A DNA stretch of 64,000 nucleotides, from contig JADJBK010000004.1 in the NCBI GenBank assembly GCA_016703745.1, positions 1 to 64,000 on the forward strand. Reading direction: 5' to 3'. Below the pieces are notes generated by a model, which saw only the letters and a program-made list of their open reading frames with translations, searched no databases and was not told the DNA's origin. Both the position numbers and the translations under genes were made by a program. Below, in pieces: positions 10,251-18,655 of this stretch (the first letter of the stretch is position 1; every line of letters begins with the position of its first letter). Origin of the DNA: Nitrosomonas sp. (GTDB taxonomy: Bacteria; Pseudomonadota; Gammaproteobacteria; Burkholderiales; Nitrosomonadaceae).

Positions 10251-10326
10251 ATCATTGATAGGCTTGGCTATTTTCGCGGCGATTATGATGTTGGTTGCTT
10301 TATATGCCGATAAACACCGCTCGTAG
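10240..10326 (+). CDS. 28-residue single-helix membrane peptide
   Basis: An ATG at 10240 follows AAAGGAG and encodes MAIESLIGLAIFAAIMMLVA then LYADKHRS, one transmembrane helix with a short charged tail. It overlaps the preceding two-helix gene, and the pair looks co-translated. A good Shine-Dalgarno, tight overlap and the terminator at 10390 support a real gene. Function unknown. Confidence 0.45.
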   Translation: MAIESLIGLAIFAAIMMLVALYADKHRS

Positions 10327-10340
10327 ACAGCCCGTAGTTC

Positions 10341-10414
10341 CGTAGGTTGGGGTGAGCTTGCGAACCCCAACACAAACGTCAAACCAAAAAAACCGCCTAT
10401 GGGAAACCGGGGGC
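10341..10414. repeat. REP-like repeat, copy 1
   Basis: The first 37 bases, starting CGTAGGTTGGGGTGAGC, recur exactly at 11041-11077 and the similarity continues for about 74 bp. The core folds as GTTGGGGT with ACCCCAAC. Such hairpin units are dispersed extragenic repeats in many betaproteobacteria. Confidence 0.6.
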
Positions 10415-10422
10415 GGTTTTTT
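10390..10422 (+). terminator. Rho-independent terminator after the small membrane genes
   Basis: The stem AAACCGCC pairs with GGCGGTTT, followed by a run of T to 10422. It ends transcription from the two mini-genes upstream. The second copy of the repeat at 11041 keeps the stem region but lacks the T run. Confidence 0.7.
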
Positions 10423-10485
10423 GTTATCCAACAATTATTCTTCCTTTATTCCCTTCTACAGGCGAAATTGACTAAAATTTTCAAT

Positions 10486-10630
10486 GGCTATGTCATCGTT
10501 AATTGTTGGTCACTGCAAATAAACACTATTTATCATTTATAAACAAGCCATTAGCCAAAAACCAATAATTGATATTTTTATTTAAATTCATTTGGTTACA
10601 TAACAACCACTAACTAACGATGACATAGCC
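10486..10630. repeat. MITE-like element with 16-bp perfect inverted ends
   Basis: GGCTATGTCATCGTTA at 10486-10501 is matched by its reverse complement at 10615-10630, and similarity continues a few bases inward. The 113-bp interior is AT-rich and non-coding. The size and ends suit a miniature inverted-repeat element. The mobilising transposase was not identified. Confidence 0.5.
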
Positions 10631-10774
10631 TTTTCAATGCGCGTAGCCTTCTGGCATGAGTCCGCGCAGGGTGTAACCAGTATAAAAAGCCCGATTACGC
10701 GAGGCTAATCGGGTCTGCTGCTCCGGGATTTTTTGTTGTGATACACTTTTATTTTGCGCATCAGGAAAAATGAA

Positions 10775-11019
10775 ATGGCGATGATTACCTTTGATACACA
10801 TAAATTTGTTCGTAAATTGGAAGAGGCGGGCTTTGACCAAAAGCAAGCGGAGGGTTTGACTGAGGCAATGCGAGCGGCAATTGAAGAATCTGAGCTGGTC
10901 ACTAAAAAGATTTACAAATCGAGATCGCGCCGATTAAAGCTGATCTTAATCTACTCAAATGGATGATGGGGGCTCTTATTGCCCTCTCCATTGCTAATTT
11001 CTCCAGGCAATTTTTGTAA
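10775..11019 (+). pseudogene. DUF1640 coiled-coil membrane protein, one frameshift
   Basis: The start MAMITFDTHKFVRKLEEAGF is the usual DUF1640 opening, followed by a coiled-coil helix. One missing G near 10909 breaks the frame. Restored, it reads DLQIEIAPIKADLNLLKWMM then a C-terminal transmembrane helix (GALIALSIANFSRQFL). Family members are small C-tail-anchored proteins of unsettled function. Confidence 0.65.
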
Positions 11020-11040
11020 CTTGAGATCCCTGGAATGGCC

Positions 11041-11114
11041 CGTAGGTTGGGGTGAGCTTGCGAACCCCAACACAAACACCAAACCAATCAAACCGCCCCT
11101 GGGAAACCGGGGGA
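11041..11114. repeat. REP-like repeat, copy 2
   Basis: It matches 10341-10414, with the first 37 bp identical. The T run that makes the first copy a terminator is absent here. Confidence 0.6.
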
Positions 11115-11133
11115 AATAGGTCTTGTAATTAAG

Positions 11134-11404
11134 CGTTATGTATTAGACGACAATTAACCTGTCCGGTCAGGCGACAATTATCTTGACCGGTTGAGTGAAA
11201 GTATCAGTATGAGTTCTTTTCTATATAAGGAGAAAGAACTTGCCTGGAAAACATATCACTCATCAACAGGAAGCTATTTATATGAAGAATCGTCAGATAG
11301 GGCATGGTCAGGAGACAGCGGCTGCGAAAGCGGGGGTAAGTATCCGTAGTGGCCGCAGGATTGAGCAAGGTGTGCGGGTGGAGAAGTCGCAACGGCATTA
11401 ATCA
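11134..11404 (+). mobile_element. Truncated IS21 copy, inverted relative to the complete one
   Basis: The right end and the first 45 or so codons of istA (MKNRQIGHGQETAAAKAGVS to VEKSQRH) repeat the sequence of 9700-9970 in opposite orientation with a few substitutions. It is cut off at about 11404. The two copies form an inverted pair around 9973-11133. Confidence 0.8.
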
Positions 11405-11489
11405 GGGGCATCGCAAACTCGTTTTGTTGGTGTGTAGGAACCCCAATATTACGAGTTTGTTTCTATCTATGAAATGCTTATCTCAAAAC

Positions 11490-12044
11490 GTCAACAGACC
11501 CTAAAGAGCAGTCGTTACAATTAAAGCGTGATCGTTGGCTGCTATTAAAGCGCCAACGGGACTTGGGGCCAATGGATGAGGCTTTGTTGAGTGGATGGGT
11601 GGAAAACTATCCCGATCTTTATGAACTTCATAAAGCGAAAGAGGGTTTTTGCGATATTTGGGATCAACACTACAGCCGAACTGAGGCTATTAATGCCTTT
11701 GATTTGTGGATTAACTCCATACCTGAGTCAGTTTTCAACTATTTTGATGGCATGATTTCAACCGTCAGAAATTGGCAGATTGAGGCGTTCAATTACTTCG
11801 ATCATCGAGTAACTAACGCCTACACGGAATCGGCTAACAATCACATTAAATCAATAGCTAAGCAAGGACGGGGCTACAGCTTTTACGTATTGAGGGCAGG
11901 GTATTGTTCATCGGCGCAAAACATAAAATTAGACCAAAACCATTTAAGCAGGGGGTAGCTGAAAAAACGATTGGTTATGCTCTGCCGGATGATCTGTTTA
12001 TCAATTATAGCGTTGAAATTCCACATGAGCCCGACATTTCGTAA
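11490..12044 (+). pseudogene. ISL3-family transposase, C-terminal fragment with frameshift
   Basis: The reading LKRQRDLGPMDEALL leads into the WIN/NYF helices and YTESANNHIKSIAKQGRGYS, the conserved end of ISL3 DDE transposases. The frame breaks near 11893, then continues GRVLFIGAKHKIRPKPFKQG to a TAA at 12044. The N-terminal two thirds of the gene are missing. Confidence 0.65.
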
Positions 12045-12177
12045 AAACACGTTTTCTACACGATTTTACGCAGACCCGGAAAAATAAACGCCCTTTTTCA
12101 TAAGAACCGAATGTACCGGGAAACGGTTTGGTCGTCAAACTGACCGGTAAGTCATCCAAAATACATACCCAATCTGC

Positions 12178-12807
12178 TCAACCGAGAGAGAGCAGCTTAA
12201 TCCCATCCGAGCGCAATTCTCCATTGGGGGACACATGGCGATAGAGTGTCTGCCGGGTAATTCCAATCTCCTTGCAGAGGTTACCAATCTTTGTTTCTGG
12301 CTGTCCCATACTGGACATGGCCAACCGTAGCTTTGAGGCCGTCATTTTGTAGGGACGCCCACCTTTCCTGCCGCGAGCACGTGCCGATTCCAGTCCCGCA
12401 ATAGTTCGCTCGGAAATTAACTCGCGCTCAAATTCGGCCAGTGCAGCAAAAATACCGAACACAAGCTTGCCAGATGCCGTCGTCGTGTCTACAGATGCAC
12501 CGTGACCGGTCAGGACCTTCAATCCAACGCCGCGAGCAGTCAGGTCATGCACGGTATTGATCAGGTGACGCAGATCACGGCCCAGCCTGTCGAGCTTCCA
12601 TACTATCAAAACGTCCCCTTCACGGAGTGCCTTTAGACAAGCTGCCAATCCTGGGCGATCATCGCGCCTTCCCGACGCCCGATCCTCGTAGAGATGTGCC
12701 GGATCGACGCCGAACGCGATCAGCGCATCCCGCTGCAAGTCAGTGGACTGAGAACCATCCGCCTTCGATACCCTCATGTAGCCGATTAACATTTTTTCAC
12801 TTGTCAC
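12178..12807 (-). CDS. Serine resolvase/invertase
   Basis: A 209-aa small serine recombinase of the Tn3 resolvase/DNA invertase type. The nucleophile region is GYMRVSKADGSQSTDLQ, followed by DRLGRDLRHLI, the long E-helix (AALAEFERELISERT) and a C-terminal helix-turn-helix (KIGNLCKEIGITRQTLYRHV). Such enzymes resolve cointegrates or dimers at a res site next to their own gene. The 5' flank has suitable dyads. No Tn3 transposase is visible, so it may serve the element or be a transposon remnant. Confidence 0.85.
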   Translation of the reverse strand: MTSEKMLIGYMRVSKADGSQSTDLQRDALIAFGVDPAHLYEDRASGRRDDRPGLAACLKALREGDVLIVWKLDRLGRDLRHLINTVHDLTARGVGLKVLTGHGASVDTTTASGKLVFGIFAALAEFERELISERTIAGLESARARGRKGGRPYKMTASKLRLAMSSMGQPETKIGNLCKEIGITRQTLYRHVSPNGELRSDGIKLLSLG

Positions 12808-12926
12808 ATATACGTTCGATTATGTGACAATATAAATCAAGAGAAAAATACTGTCAATATTAGTCATATAACCCGTCATTTAATCTATGTATTGTAAAAG
12901 GTTTATTTGGATCATAATGTGACAAG
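12802..12926. promoter_or_regulatory. Candidate res/operator region of the resolvase
   Basis: A dyad, TGTCACATA then 10 bp then TATGTGACA, lies at 12802-12829 just upstream of the resolvase start. A further half-site, AATGTGACA, lies at 12916-12924. Serine resolvases typically bind two or three such subsites that also serve as their promoter-operator. Confidence 0.45.
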
Positions 12927-12994
12927 AATTTTGCGTGAGCACTACGAATGCAAAATGCGTCCAAGTTGAAGATCTCGTTATCGGTTGCGCCGTA

Positions 12995-13068
12995 AAACCC
13001 CGTCGTTCAGGGCGGCGATATTTCGTCACAAAGACCAAATGGACGTGCATCTTGATATAATGTTGCAT
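12995..13068 (-). pseudogene. IS200/IS605 tnpA remnant
   Basis: The reading MHVHLVFVTKYRR matches the N-terminus of the intact IS200-type TnpA at 49888 (MHIHLVFVTKCRR). It is cut off by the repeat at 12978-12994. Only about 20 codons remain. Confidence 0.5.
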
Positions 13069-13090
13069 GTAACTTGATAGGAGATTTCAC

Positions 13091-13315
13091 ATGGGAACTA
13101 CGCACGTAAATGCACGAGTTCAAAAGCACCGCGACGCGCTGCGCATGGCAGGACTACGTCCGGTGCAGATCTGGGTTCCGGACACACGCCACCCAGGCTT
13201 CGCGGAGGAGTGCCGCCGCCAATCCCTTCTGGTGGCTCAGGCAGACAGCGCCGATATGCCCATGCAGCAGTTCATGGATGATGCCTTGGCAGACGCAGAG
13301 GGCTGGACGGAATGA
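13091..13315 (+). CDS. mazE: MazE-family antitoxin
   Basis: A 74-aa protein starting MGTTHVNARVQKHRDALRMA, with the PVQIWVPDTRHPGFAEECRR block seen in MazE-like antitoxins paired with MazF. The N-terminal part should bind the operator, and the acidic C-terminus (FMDDALADAEGW) should block the toxin. GGAG lies 8 bp before the ATG and a TATAAT at 13056-13061 may be its promoter. It overlaps mazF by 4 bp. Confidence 0.75.
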   Translation: MGTTHVNARVQKHRDALRMAGLRPVQIWVPDTRHPGFAEECRRQSLLVAQADSADMPMQQFMDDALADAEGWTE

Positions 13316-13638
13316 TGCGCGGCGACCTGGTGACTATTGCCATGCAAGGAAACTTTGGCAAGCCACGGCCCGCGTTGGTAATTCAAGCCAATCAGTTCAG
13401 CGAGCATGTAAGTGCAACGGTTCTACTCATTACCAGCACGCTTGTTGCTGCGCCATTGCTGCGCGTTACTGTTCAGCCGAGCGCGGAGAACGGCTTGCAG
13501 AAACCTTCACAGATAATGGTGGATAAGGCCATGACGGTTAAGCGCGACAAGGTAGGACCAGCCTTTGGACACATTGATGCGGATGTATTAGTGGAGGTTG
13601 AGCGTTGCTTGGCCGTTTTCCTGGGCATCGCCAAGTGA
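13312..13638 (+). CDS. mazF: MazF/PemK-type mRNA interferase toxin
   Basis: A 108-aa MazF endoribonuclease. The strands MRGDLVTIAMQGNFGKPRPA and LVIQANQFSEH include the GD and KPRPALVIQ motifs. The HVSATVLLITST core and the QIMVDKAMTVKRDKVG segment complete the fold. Such toxins cut mRNA at short sites when the labile antitoxin is lost. The pair sits at the left edge of the conjugative element, where it could stabilise the region. Confidence 0.8.
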   Translation: MMRGDLVTIAMQGNFGKPRPALVIQANQFSEHVSATVLLITSTLVAAPLLRVTVQPSAENGLQKPSQIMVDKAMTVKRDKVGPAFGHIDADVLVEVERCLAVFLGIAK

Positions 13639-13698
13639 CCCGTCGTTTCGCCCACCGGACGCCATCATATACGGCGCAACCGATAAGTTTCTCGTATG

Positions 13699-14097
13699 CT
13701 AGTTGCTGATCATTCGACTTTGCTTGTCAGGGGCATCGCCATTCCTGCAAAGGTTGAACCCATAGTTCACATCAAAATCTTTTTTCTCGCCAGATGTCGT
13801 CTGAACACCGGGTTGCTTCAGGTGAAGGTTAAGGCGCTTGCAGCCGGGCTGATCGAATTTAGCTACCGTAGTCACCGTGGCAATGACTGGCTGTTGTGAT
13901 CCAGTCGTCTGACGGAAAAATCCGGTAAGCGGACCTGTCACGACTCCACCTGACTTTCCATCCGGCGCATCAATTGCTTCGATCAGTAAAGGCTTGATGT
14001 TGGGGTATGTCGGCATTTCCGCCATGGCTTGCCAGGAGAAAATCCCTATAAAGATGGATGTAGGCAGAAAGACTATCTTTGACGTGATTCTCAACAT
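13699..14097 (-). CDS. Secreted protein at the end of the relaxase operon
   Basis: A 132-aa protein with a signal peptide (MLRITSKIVFLPTSIFIGIF, cleavage after AMA). The mature part has two Cys (PGCKRLNLHL and NLCRNGDAP), suggesting a disulfide-bonded periplasmic protein. Family not recognised. It starts one base from the end of the upstream lipoprotein gene and ends the operon. Confidence 0.6.
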   Translation of the reverse strand: MLRITSKIVFLPTSIFIGIFSWQAMAEMPTYPNIKPLLIEAIDAPDGKSGGVVTGPLTGFFRQTTGSQQPVIATVTTVAKFDQPGCKRLNLHLKQPGVQTTSGEKKDFDVNYGFNLCRNGDAPDKQSRMISN

Positions 14098-14879
14098 TAT
14101 TTTCTGACGCCTAGTTCATTGGCAGCATGTTTTATCGCTGCCCGCAATAATGTTTCCGGGTGTTCGGGTTGGGTTGATGCGGTATAAATGTTGAATCCAA
14201 CAACCTGATTCCCAATTAATTTGTTTTTTATAATAGAAAATCCAAAACCAGCCAATCCTTCCTGAATATTGTTCTGTGAGGCGATACCCATTGCTGTCGT
14301 AAGTACGCCAACTGCTGCACCAGCTACGATTCCGCCAAGACTTCCTCCGAATGTTGAACCAAGTGAGATGGGATTAGGCCCCATATCGAAATTAGCCCCG
14401 TTGCTGGTCGCCTTGTTCACCAGTTTCACCATTTTTTCCATCTGTTTTTTCGTGGGTTCTCCTGGTAAAAGCAGCGGTTTGATGACAGGCAGCTCCTCGC
14501 GCATCGACAACAGATATTCCGCTGTATAAGGCATTGCACGGCCATCTTCCTTGAATGGCATGGTAACGAACGCCGTAACGGACATTTTGTAATAAGCATT
14601 TTCCTTGACTGATGTAACGTTAAATCCGTATTCGTTCATAAGGTTTGCCAGCAATGGCAAATGCTCAGATTTGAATGTCGATGTTTTAACGTAAACAGTC
14701 TTTTTTGCATCGAAGTCGCGAGAACTAAGCAAAGCCGTTTTATCCATTACTAACGAATGGATACTTGAATTTGAAAGGGGGGAATGCTCAACAACTGACT
14801 GGCAGCCCGTGATGAGTAAAACCAGTAATACGATAAAGAGAAACTTTGCAGAATCATTCAATTTGAGAACCGGTATCAT
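14097..14879 (-). CDS. TraT-like surface lipoprotein (candidate)
   Basis: A 260-aa lipoprotein with lipobox LLITGCQS. It has the domain order seen in TraT: an early strand set (KKTVYVKTSTF), then a Gly-rich hydrophobic segment (GGSLGGIVAGAAVGVLTTAM) and a C-terminal domain. TraT blocks mating-pair formation between like cells (surface exclusion). Sequence identity to classical TraT is weak by eye, so this is a structural guess. It overlaps traN by 26 bp. Confidence 0.4.
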   Translation of the reverse strand: MIPVLKLNDSAKFLFIVLLVLLITGCQSVVEHSPLSNSSIHSLVMDKTALLSSRDFDAKKTVYVKTSTFKSEHLPLLANLMNEYGFNVTSVKENAYYKMSVTAFVTMPFKEDGRAMPYTAEYLLSMREELPVIKPLLLPGEPTKKQMEKMVKLVNKATSNGANFDMGPNPISLGSTFGGSLGGIVAGAAVGVLTTAMGIASQNNIQEGLAGFGFSIIKNKLIGNQVVGFNIYTASTQPEHPETLLRAAIKHAANELGVRK

Positions 14880-16830
14880 AATAGCTTTGTGTCCTTCTGT
14901 TGATTACGTCCCTTGCATTATCGGATAAATCCGATGTATTTGGCAGTCTCACGGCTGCCATTACTTCACGGGAGAATTCCGATAAATCAAGTGCTGCAAA
15001 ATTGATTGAAGCAAATTCAGCATGAGAGAATCCTTCGCAATTGGGTCTTTTGGCAGTTCCCCATGATTTACCGATTTGCGCTCTTCCCTGGGCATTGATG
15101 ATACGGCCAAGGCGACTGTTGTAGCAGCAGTAGGAACGCTTCCGTTCTAAACAGACTCCGAAGAATTTCTTCGAGCAGTACGATCCTACCCGATGGCAAA
15201 GATTCTGCCCCTTCTTCATCGATAGTATCTGTTCATCCGGTTCACAGGATAACAATTCCTGAAGAACCATGATGGCCACCGCTATTGCAAAGGATGTCGG
15301 GTCGAAACCAAATGTTATATTTCCGCCTAGAAAAGGTATAGAATTTCCTAGCGGTATGATCGCTCCTTCAAAGCCTAACGCACTGGTTACAAACCCAGGT
15401 GCTGACGTGGTTCCCAGCGTTGCACTGAACCCAAAGTAACTCAATGAGGGAGAAAATGCGCTCAGCAACCCGCCGGAAGGAATCTTCAGCGGATCTACTC
15501 CCATCATGGCCGACATACCCTTGATTATCCAATCGGGTGCCGTCGAAGTATAAAGTGCGTCATACAGATACTTGCTACCATAGGACAGTACATTCTTGCC
15601 TGCCTGAACCGTCAGATTGAACAGCAGGTTATTGTTGAAGGTGCTACCACCAGAACTTCCAGCGCAGCAGTTCATGATGCCGCCAAGCTTTATGCGGCAC
15701 TTTCCCTTGTCACCATCGAATATGCGCTGAGTGTTTTCATTCAGGTAGACACCGGCTTCCCTCATTATCTCGACCGATGACGTTGCCTGCGGAAAATCAG
15801 TGTCATTCTGATGGCCGGTATTGAAGCAATTGCCATTGATGCAGAATTTTTGTCCAGAGCAGTTGAGAAACGTACTTTCCAGAGATGGTGCCGTTCTACA
15901 GCTATATATTTTTTCCTGATCAACGCATATCTGCTGGCCATTAATGGTTACGGTCTGTTGGCACGCACCGTCGGACTGAAACGTGCATTCAGGATTATTC
16001 TCATAAACCAGGCATTCCGTATGATCTTCCACCCCGGTCAGCCCAACATATCCACGCTTCTGGGTGAAACAGCCATCTGGAGCGACATCTGCCAAACTGA
16101 TTTCCGGAGGCAACGGGAATGGAGGTACAGTCGATACACATTCCTGGCCAACATATTGATAGTTTGGATTGTTATGCCACTGGCGGCAGGCGCTTAGATC
16201 GTAATCACTGGATACCAGCACATGCACAATGGCACCGGTAATGGGATCCTGCTGTTGAGTAATGATGATGTTCCGTGGAGCCAGACATTCATGCGGCGCA
16301 ACCTCCTTGATGACTGCGCAGGATTTTTCCGCATAAATCGCTGGGGTGGTACTGGTCTGAGTTACACACTGGCCTTCGGTATTGGAGCTAATTCCGGTAC
16401 TACTCTGAAAAACCGCTGGCGCATTGTCTCTGGCATTGCGGGTATTTTGCAGAACAGGATCATCCGGTGCGAGCGGGACATGCTGCCTGGTTTGCCGGTT
16501 GCCAACAATAAAGTTGACCGCTTCGCATTCCTGGTCGAACATGGCATTGCCGGTGGGTATATAGCCTGCACAATTGCTTACCTTGTCGAGTCCTGGCTGG
16601 GTAAGCTCTCCCTGCCCATCCTGGAAAAGACTGGCTTCGGCAGCAGGCATACCGTAATAATCCAGTTTATCGGCAATCGCCTGTTCATTGATCCCCGAAA
16701 AAATACCCGCATTCCTGCTCTCGGCAAATGTTTTCGCATCCTCGAAGGCATTATTCAGATCATCGGCGAAAATCGCCCCGGACAGCACCCACAACAGCCC
16801 GATCAGCAGCAGGTGAAGCGTATGTTTCAT
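14854..16830 (-). CDS. traN: TraN mating-pair stabilisation protein
   Basis: A 658-aa secreted, Cys-rich protein with a signal peptide (HLLLIGLLWVLSGAIFA). It has many paired Cys, for example CRTAPSLESTFLNCSGQKFC and CVDQEKIYSCR. The CCAGSSGG and SYCSKKFFGVCLERKRSYCC blocks of F-type TraN are present. TraN sits in the outer membrane and contacts recipient receptors to stabilise mating pairs. It overlaps trbC by 4 bp. The central recipient-recognition region (about residues 140-340) is the variable part in the family. Confidence 0.85.
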   Translation of the reverse strand: MKHTLHLLLIGLLWVLSGAIFADDLNNAFEDAKTFAESRNAGIFSGINEQAIADKLDYYGMPAAEASLFQDGQGELTQPGLDKVSNCAGYIPTGNAMFDQECEAVNFIVGNRQTRQHVPLAPDDPVLQNTRNARDNAPAVFQSSTGISSNTEGQCVTQTSTTPAIYAEKSCAVIKEVAPHECLAPRNIIITQQQDPITGAIVHVLVSSDYDLSACRQWHNNPNYQYVGQECVSTVPPFPLPPEISLADVAPDGCFTQKRGYVGLTGVEDHTECLVYENNPECTFQSDGACQQTVTINGQQICVDQEKIYSCRTAPSLESTFLNCSGQKFCINGNCFNTGHQNDTDFPQATSSVEIMREAGVYLNENTQRIFDGDKGKCRIKLGGIMNCCAGSSGGSTFNNNLLFNLTVQAGKNVLSYGSKYLYDALYTSTAPDWIIKGMSAMMGVDPLKIPSGGLLSAFSPSLSYFGFSATLGTTSAPGFVTSALGFEGAIIPLGNSIPFLGGNITFGFDPTSFAIAVAIMVLQELLSCEPDEQILSMKKGQNLCHRVGSYCSKKFFGVCLERKRSYCCYNSRLGRIINAQGRAQIGKSWGTAKRPNCEGFSHAEFASINFAALDLSEFSREVMAAVRLPNTSDLSDNARDVINRRTQSYYDTGSQIE

Positions 16831-17576
16831 TGGATGCCTCGAACGATCCGTGAGTGAAACGACCTGGCTGTCATCGACCAGGCAGGACTGGTACGTTCTA
16901 TGTATTCGAGTGCGTAGTCCAGTGACACATCACCGCTTACCTTGACAAAGGTCTTCGGTTTTGCGCAACCATTTTCCATTACTTTGCCTGCTTCCTGACT
17001 GGCCAGGACAAAAGCAGGCACACGGGTCACGCTGAATTGCTGGAAAGCGGGAGGATGGATGGAAACAGGCACGTTACGGCTCCCCAGGATAGCCTTGACC
17101 GCTTCACCCATTTTCATCATCGAGTCGTCTTTCAATCCACGAAACAGCAACGTGGCCCCAGCTTTTTCCGCCTGGTCAGCCAGTTTGCGCAACGCTGCTT
17201 CCGGCATCGAGAGGGACACCAGCACCAGCAGATCATGTGAGCGCATTCTGTCGGCATTGGCTTGTCCCATATTCCTGAATTTCTCGGCAATGACAGAAAT
17301 GTCTCCCGCCGGAACATCTGGTTTTGGCAAGGCATCGATGTCGGGCATTCGAGGGATGGCAATAGCGTGACCCTTTTCAAGTACATCGAGCTGCTGCATG
17401 GTTTTACGCGCACGATGGATGGCATTCTCTATGTCCTGGTCGTCGGGCAGCCTTACAGCCTCATGGTCAGTAATCATATTCCCCGAAAAAAGGTGTTCCT
17501 GCGCCTGGGAGAATGACGGCAGGAACACGAGGGCTGCGACAACAGCAAGCAAAAACAGAAATCGGTTATTTTGCAT
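16827..17576 (-). CDS. trbC: TrbC pilus assembly protein, F-type
   Basis: A 249-aa periplasmic protein with a signal peptide (FLFLLAVVAALVFLPSFSQA). The core, LLVLVSLSMPEAALRKLADQ followed by GATLLFRGLKDDSM and PAFVLA, is the TrbC_Ftype domain, required for F pilus assembly with TraW. It lies between traU and traN as in F. The 65-bp gap to traU holds two palindromes of the GATAGC family. Confidence 0.85.
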   Translation of the reverse strand: MQNNRFLFLLAVVAALVFLPSFSQAQEHLFSGNMITDHEAVRLPDDQDIENAIHRARKTMQQLDVLEKGHAIAIPRMPDIDALPKPDVPAGDISVIAEKFRNMGQANADRMRSHDLLVLVSLSMPEAALRKLADQAEKAGATLLFRGLKDDSMMKMGEAVKAILGSRNVPVSIHPPAFQQFSVTRVPAFVLASQEAGKVMENGCAKPKTFVKVSGDVSLDYALEYIERTSPAWSMTARSFHSRIVRGIQ

Positions 17577-17592
17577 CTCTTATCCTCATAGC

Positions 17593-17640
17593 CAGCTATA
17601 TAGCTATATAAATATTCTGATAGATAGCTATATAGCTATC
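17593..17640. repeat. GATAGCTATATAGCTATC palindromes, traU-trbC gap
   Basis: One perfect 18-bp palindrome (17623-17640) and a shorter one (AGCTATATAGCT, about 17594-17605) fill the gap. The same motif flanks the ParA operon at 52.2 and 53.2 kb and recurs at 57.2 and 60.7 kb. A DNA-binding site is likely. It lies inside the relaxase operon. Confidence 0.7.
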
Positions 17641-17641
17641 A

Positions 17642-18655
17642 TCATTCCCCCAGAGTAATGGCACCCTGGCAACAGTTGCGTTTCCTGAAGATCTGGTAGG
17701 CAAAATCTTCACCCTGGATTGGAAACTCCCGACCCGCGCCCCACAATACGGTTGAGCGTCCGAGCGGCTGGCAGCATTTGCCTGCAATTTTCAGAGTTTG
17801 GGGAATCGGGTAGAGCATCTGGTATTTGTAGCCGGTCTTGTCCATGACTGGCTGCGGGGTATAGCCACAGATCGAATTATTACCAGCGGCAGACCACATC
17901 AATAGTTCTCGATGCAGTTTGGCGATAATGCGGTTTACCATCAGGCTGGATGCCTGTACCCCGCTAATATGTGCCTGGATATTGCCATTGAGCGGATGCA
18001 GGCTGCCCTGGCACCCCGCGCACCAAAAGAAAGCATTATTAGGAAAACCTGCGGTTGCTGCTACACAATCGGCTGCACAAGCCGCCCGTGCGGGAAGATT
18101 GCCAAAGAGAAAGACTTCTGGAGTCAACAGGGCAGTCAGCTCATCATCCTTCCACATCGGGTCGAGTTCGGTGAGATAGGCAATATCGAAGCCGACATTT
18201 TCCAGGCAACCGTTGTCCAATATTGCCTGTAGGAAGAAAATGATCGGATCGACGTACCAGTGAACTTGATAGAAGGAAGACTGGTCATGTCCCTCACGCC
18301 GGTTTCTCGACGCGACGGGCGCTTCGAACCCCGGATTGAGGCTGATCCCACCCAGGCTGGTCAGGCAAAAGGGATCACGTACCACATCGACACGCCTGAC
18401 CGGCTCCCAGAAACTCACCTGAATGCCTACTCTGGGCGGATTGCCGCAGGCGCAGGCAATATCACCCGGATTGGATGTATCTTCCTGGTCAAGAGAGGAG
18501 ATTCTTACCCCACCTATGTTGATCGGGAAAATACACGACCAGCAAATATCGGTGATTGGGTTGGCAAACTTGCCGGTACAGGTAGCGGCATGGGATACGC
18601 TGCAAACGGTAAGCAGTAGCAGGGCTGAAAGCAATTTTTCAAGGGTGGATTTCAT
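17642..18655 (-). CDS. traU: TraU pilus assembly/DNA transfer protein
   Basis: A 337-aa TraU with signal peptide and the diagnostic opening CTGKFANPITDICWSCIFPI. CACGNPPRVGIQVSFWEP, RDPFCLTSLGG and the NDAFFWCAGCQGSLHP-like block (here NNAFFWCAGCQG) follow. It is periplasmic, Cys-rich and needed for DNA transfer. It overlaps traW by 17 bp. Confidence 0.9.
   Translation of the reverse strand: MKSTLEKLLSALLLLTVCSVSHAATCTGKFANPITDICWSCIFPINIGGVRISSLDQEDTSNPGDIACACGNPPRVGIQVSFWEPVRRVDVVRDPFCLTSLGGISLNPGFEAPVASRNRREGHDQSSFYQVHWYVDPIIFFLQAILDNGCLENVGFDIAYLTELDPMWKDDELTALLTPEVFLFGNLPARAACAADCVAATAGFPNNAFFWCAGCQGSLHPLNGNIQAHISGVQASSLMVNRIIAKLHRELLMWSAAGNNSICGYTPQPVMDKTGYKYQMLYPIPQTLKIAGKCCQPLGRSTVLWGAGREFPIQGEDFAYQIFRKRNCCQGAITLGE

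Larger units (their letters stand above)
12978..13686. repeat. 17-bp inverted repeat framing the mazEF cassette
   Basis: TTATCGGTTGCGCCGTA at 12978-12994 is repeated exactly as its reverse complement at 13670-13686. The repeats enclose mazE, mazF and an IS200 tnpA remnant, about 710 bp in all. They could be the ends of a small mobile cassette or recombination sites. Confidence 0.5.

Noticed and set aside
13699..14097. Left attachment site of the element
   Set aside because: I looked for a direct repeat or tRNA end around 12-14 kb and found none that repeats in the window; the right end is not included.
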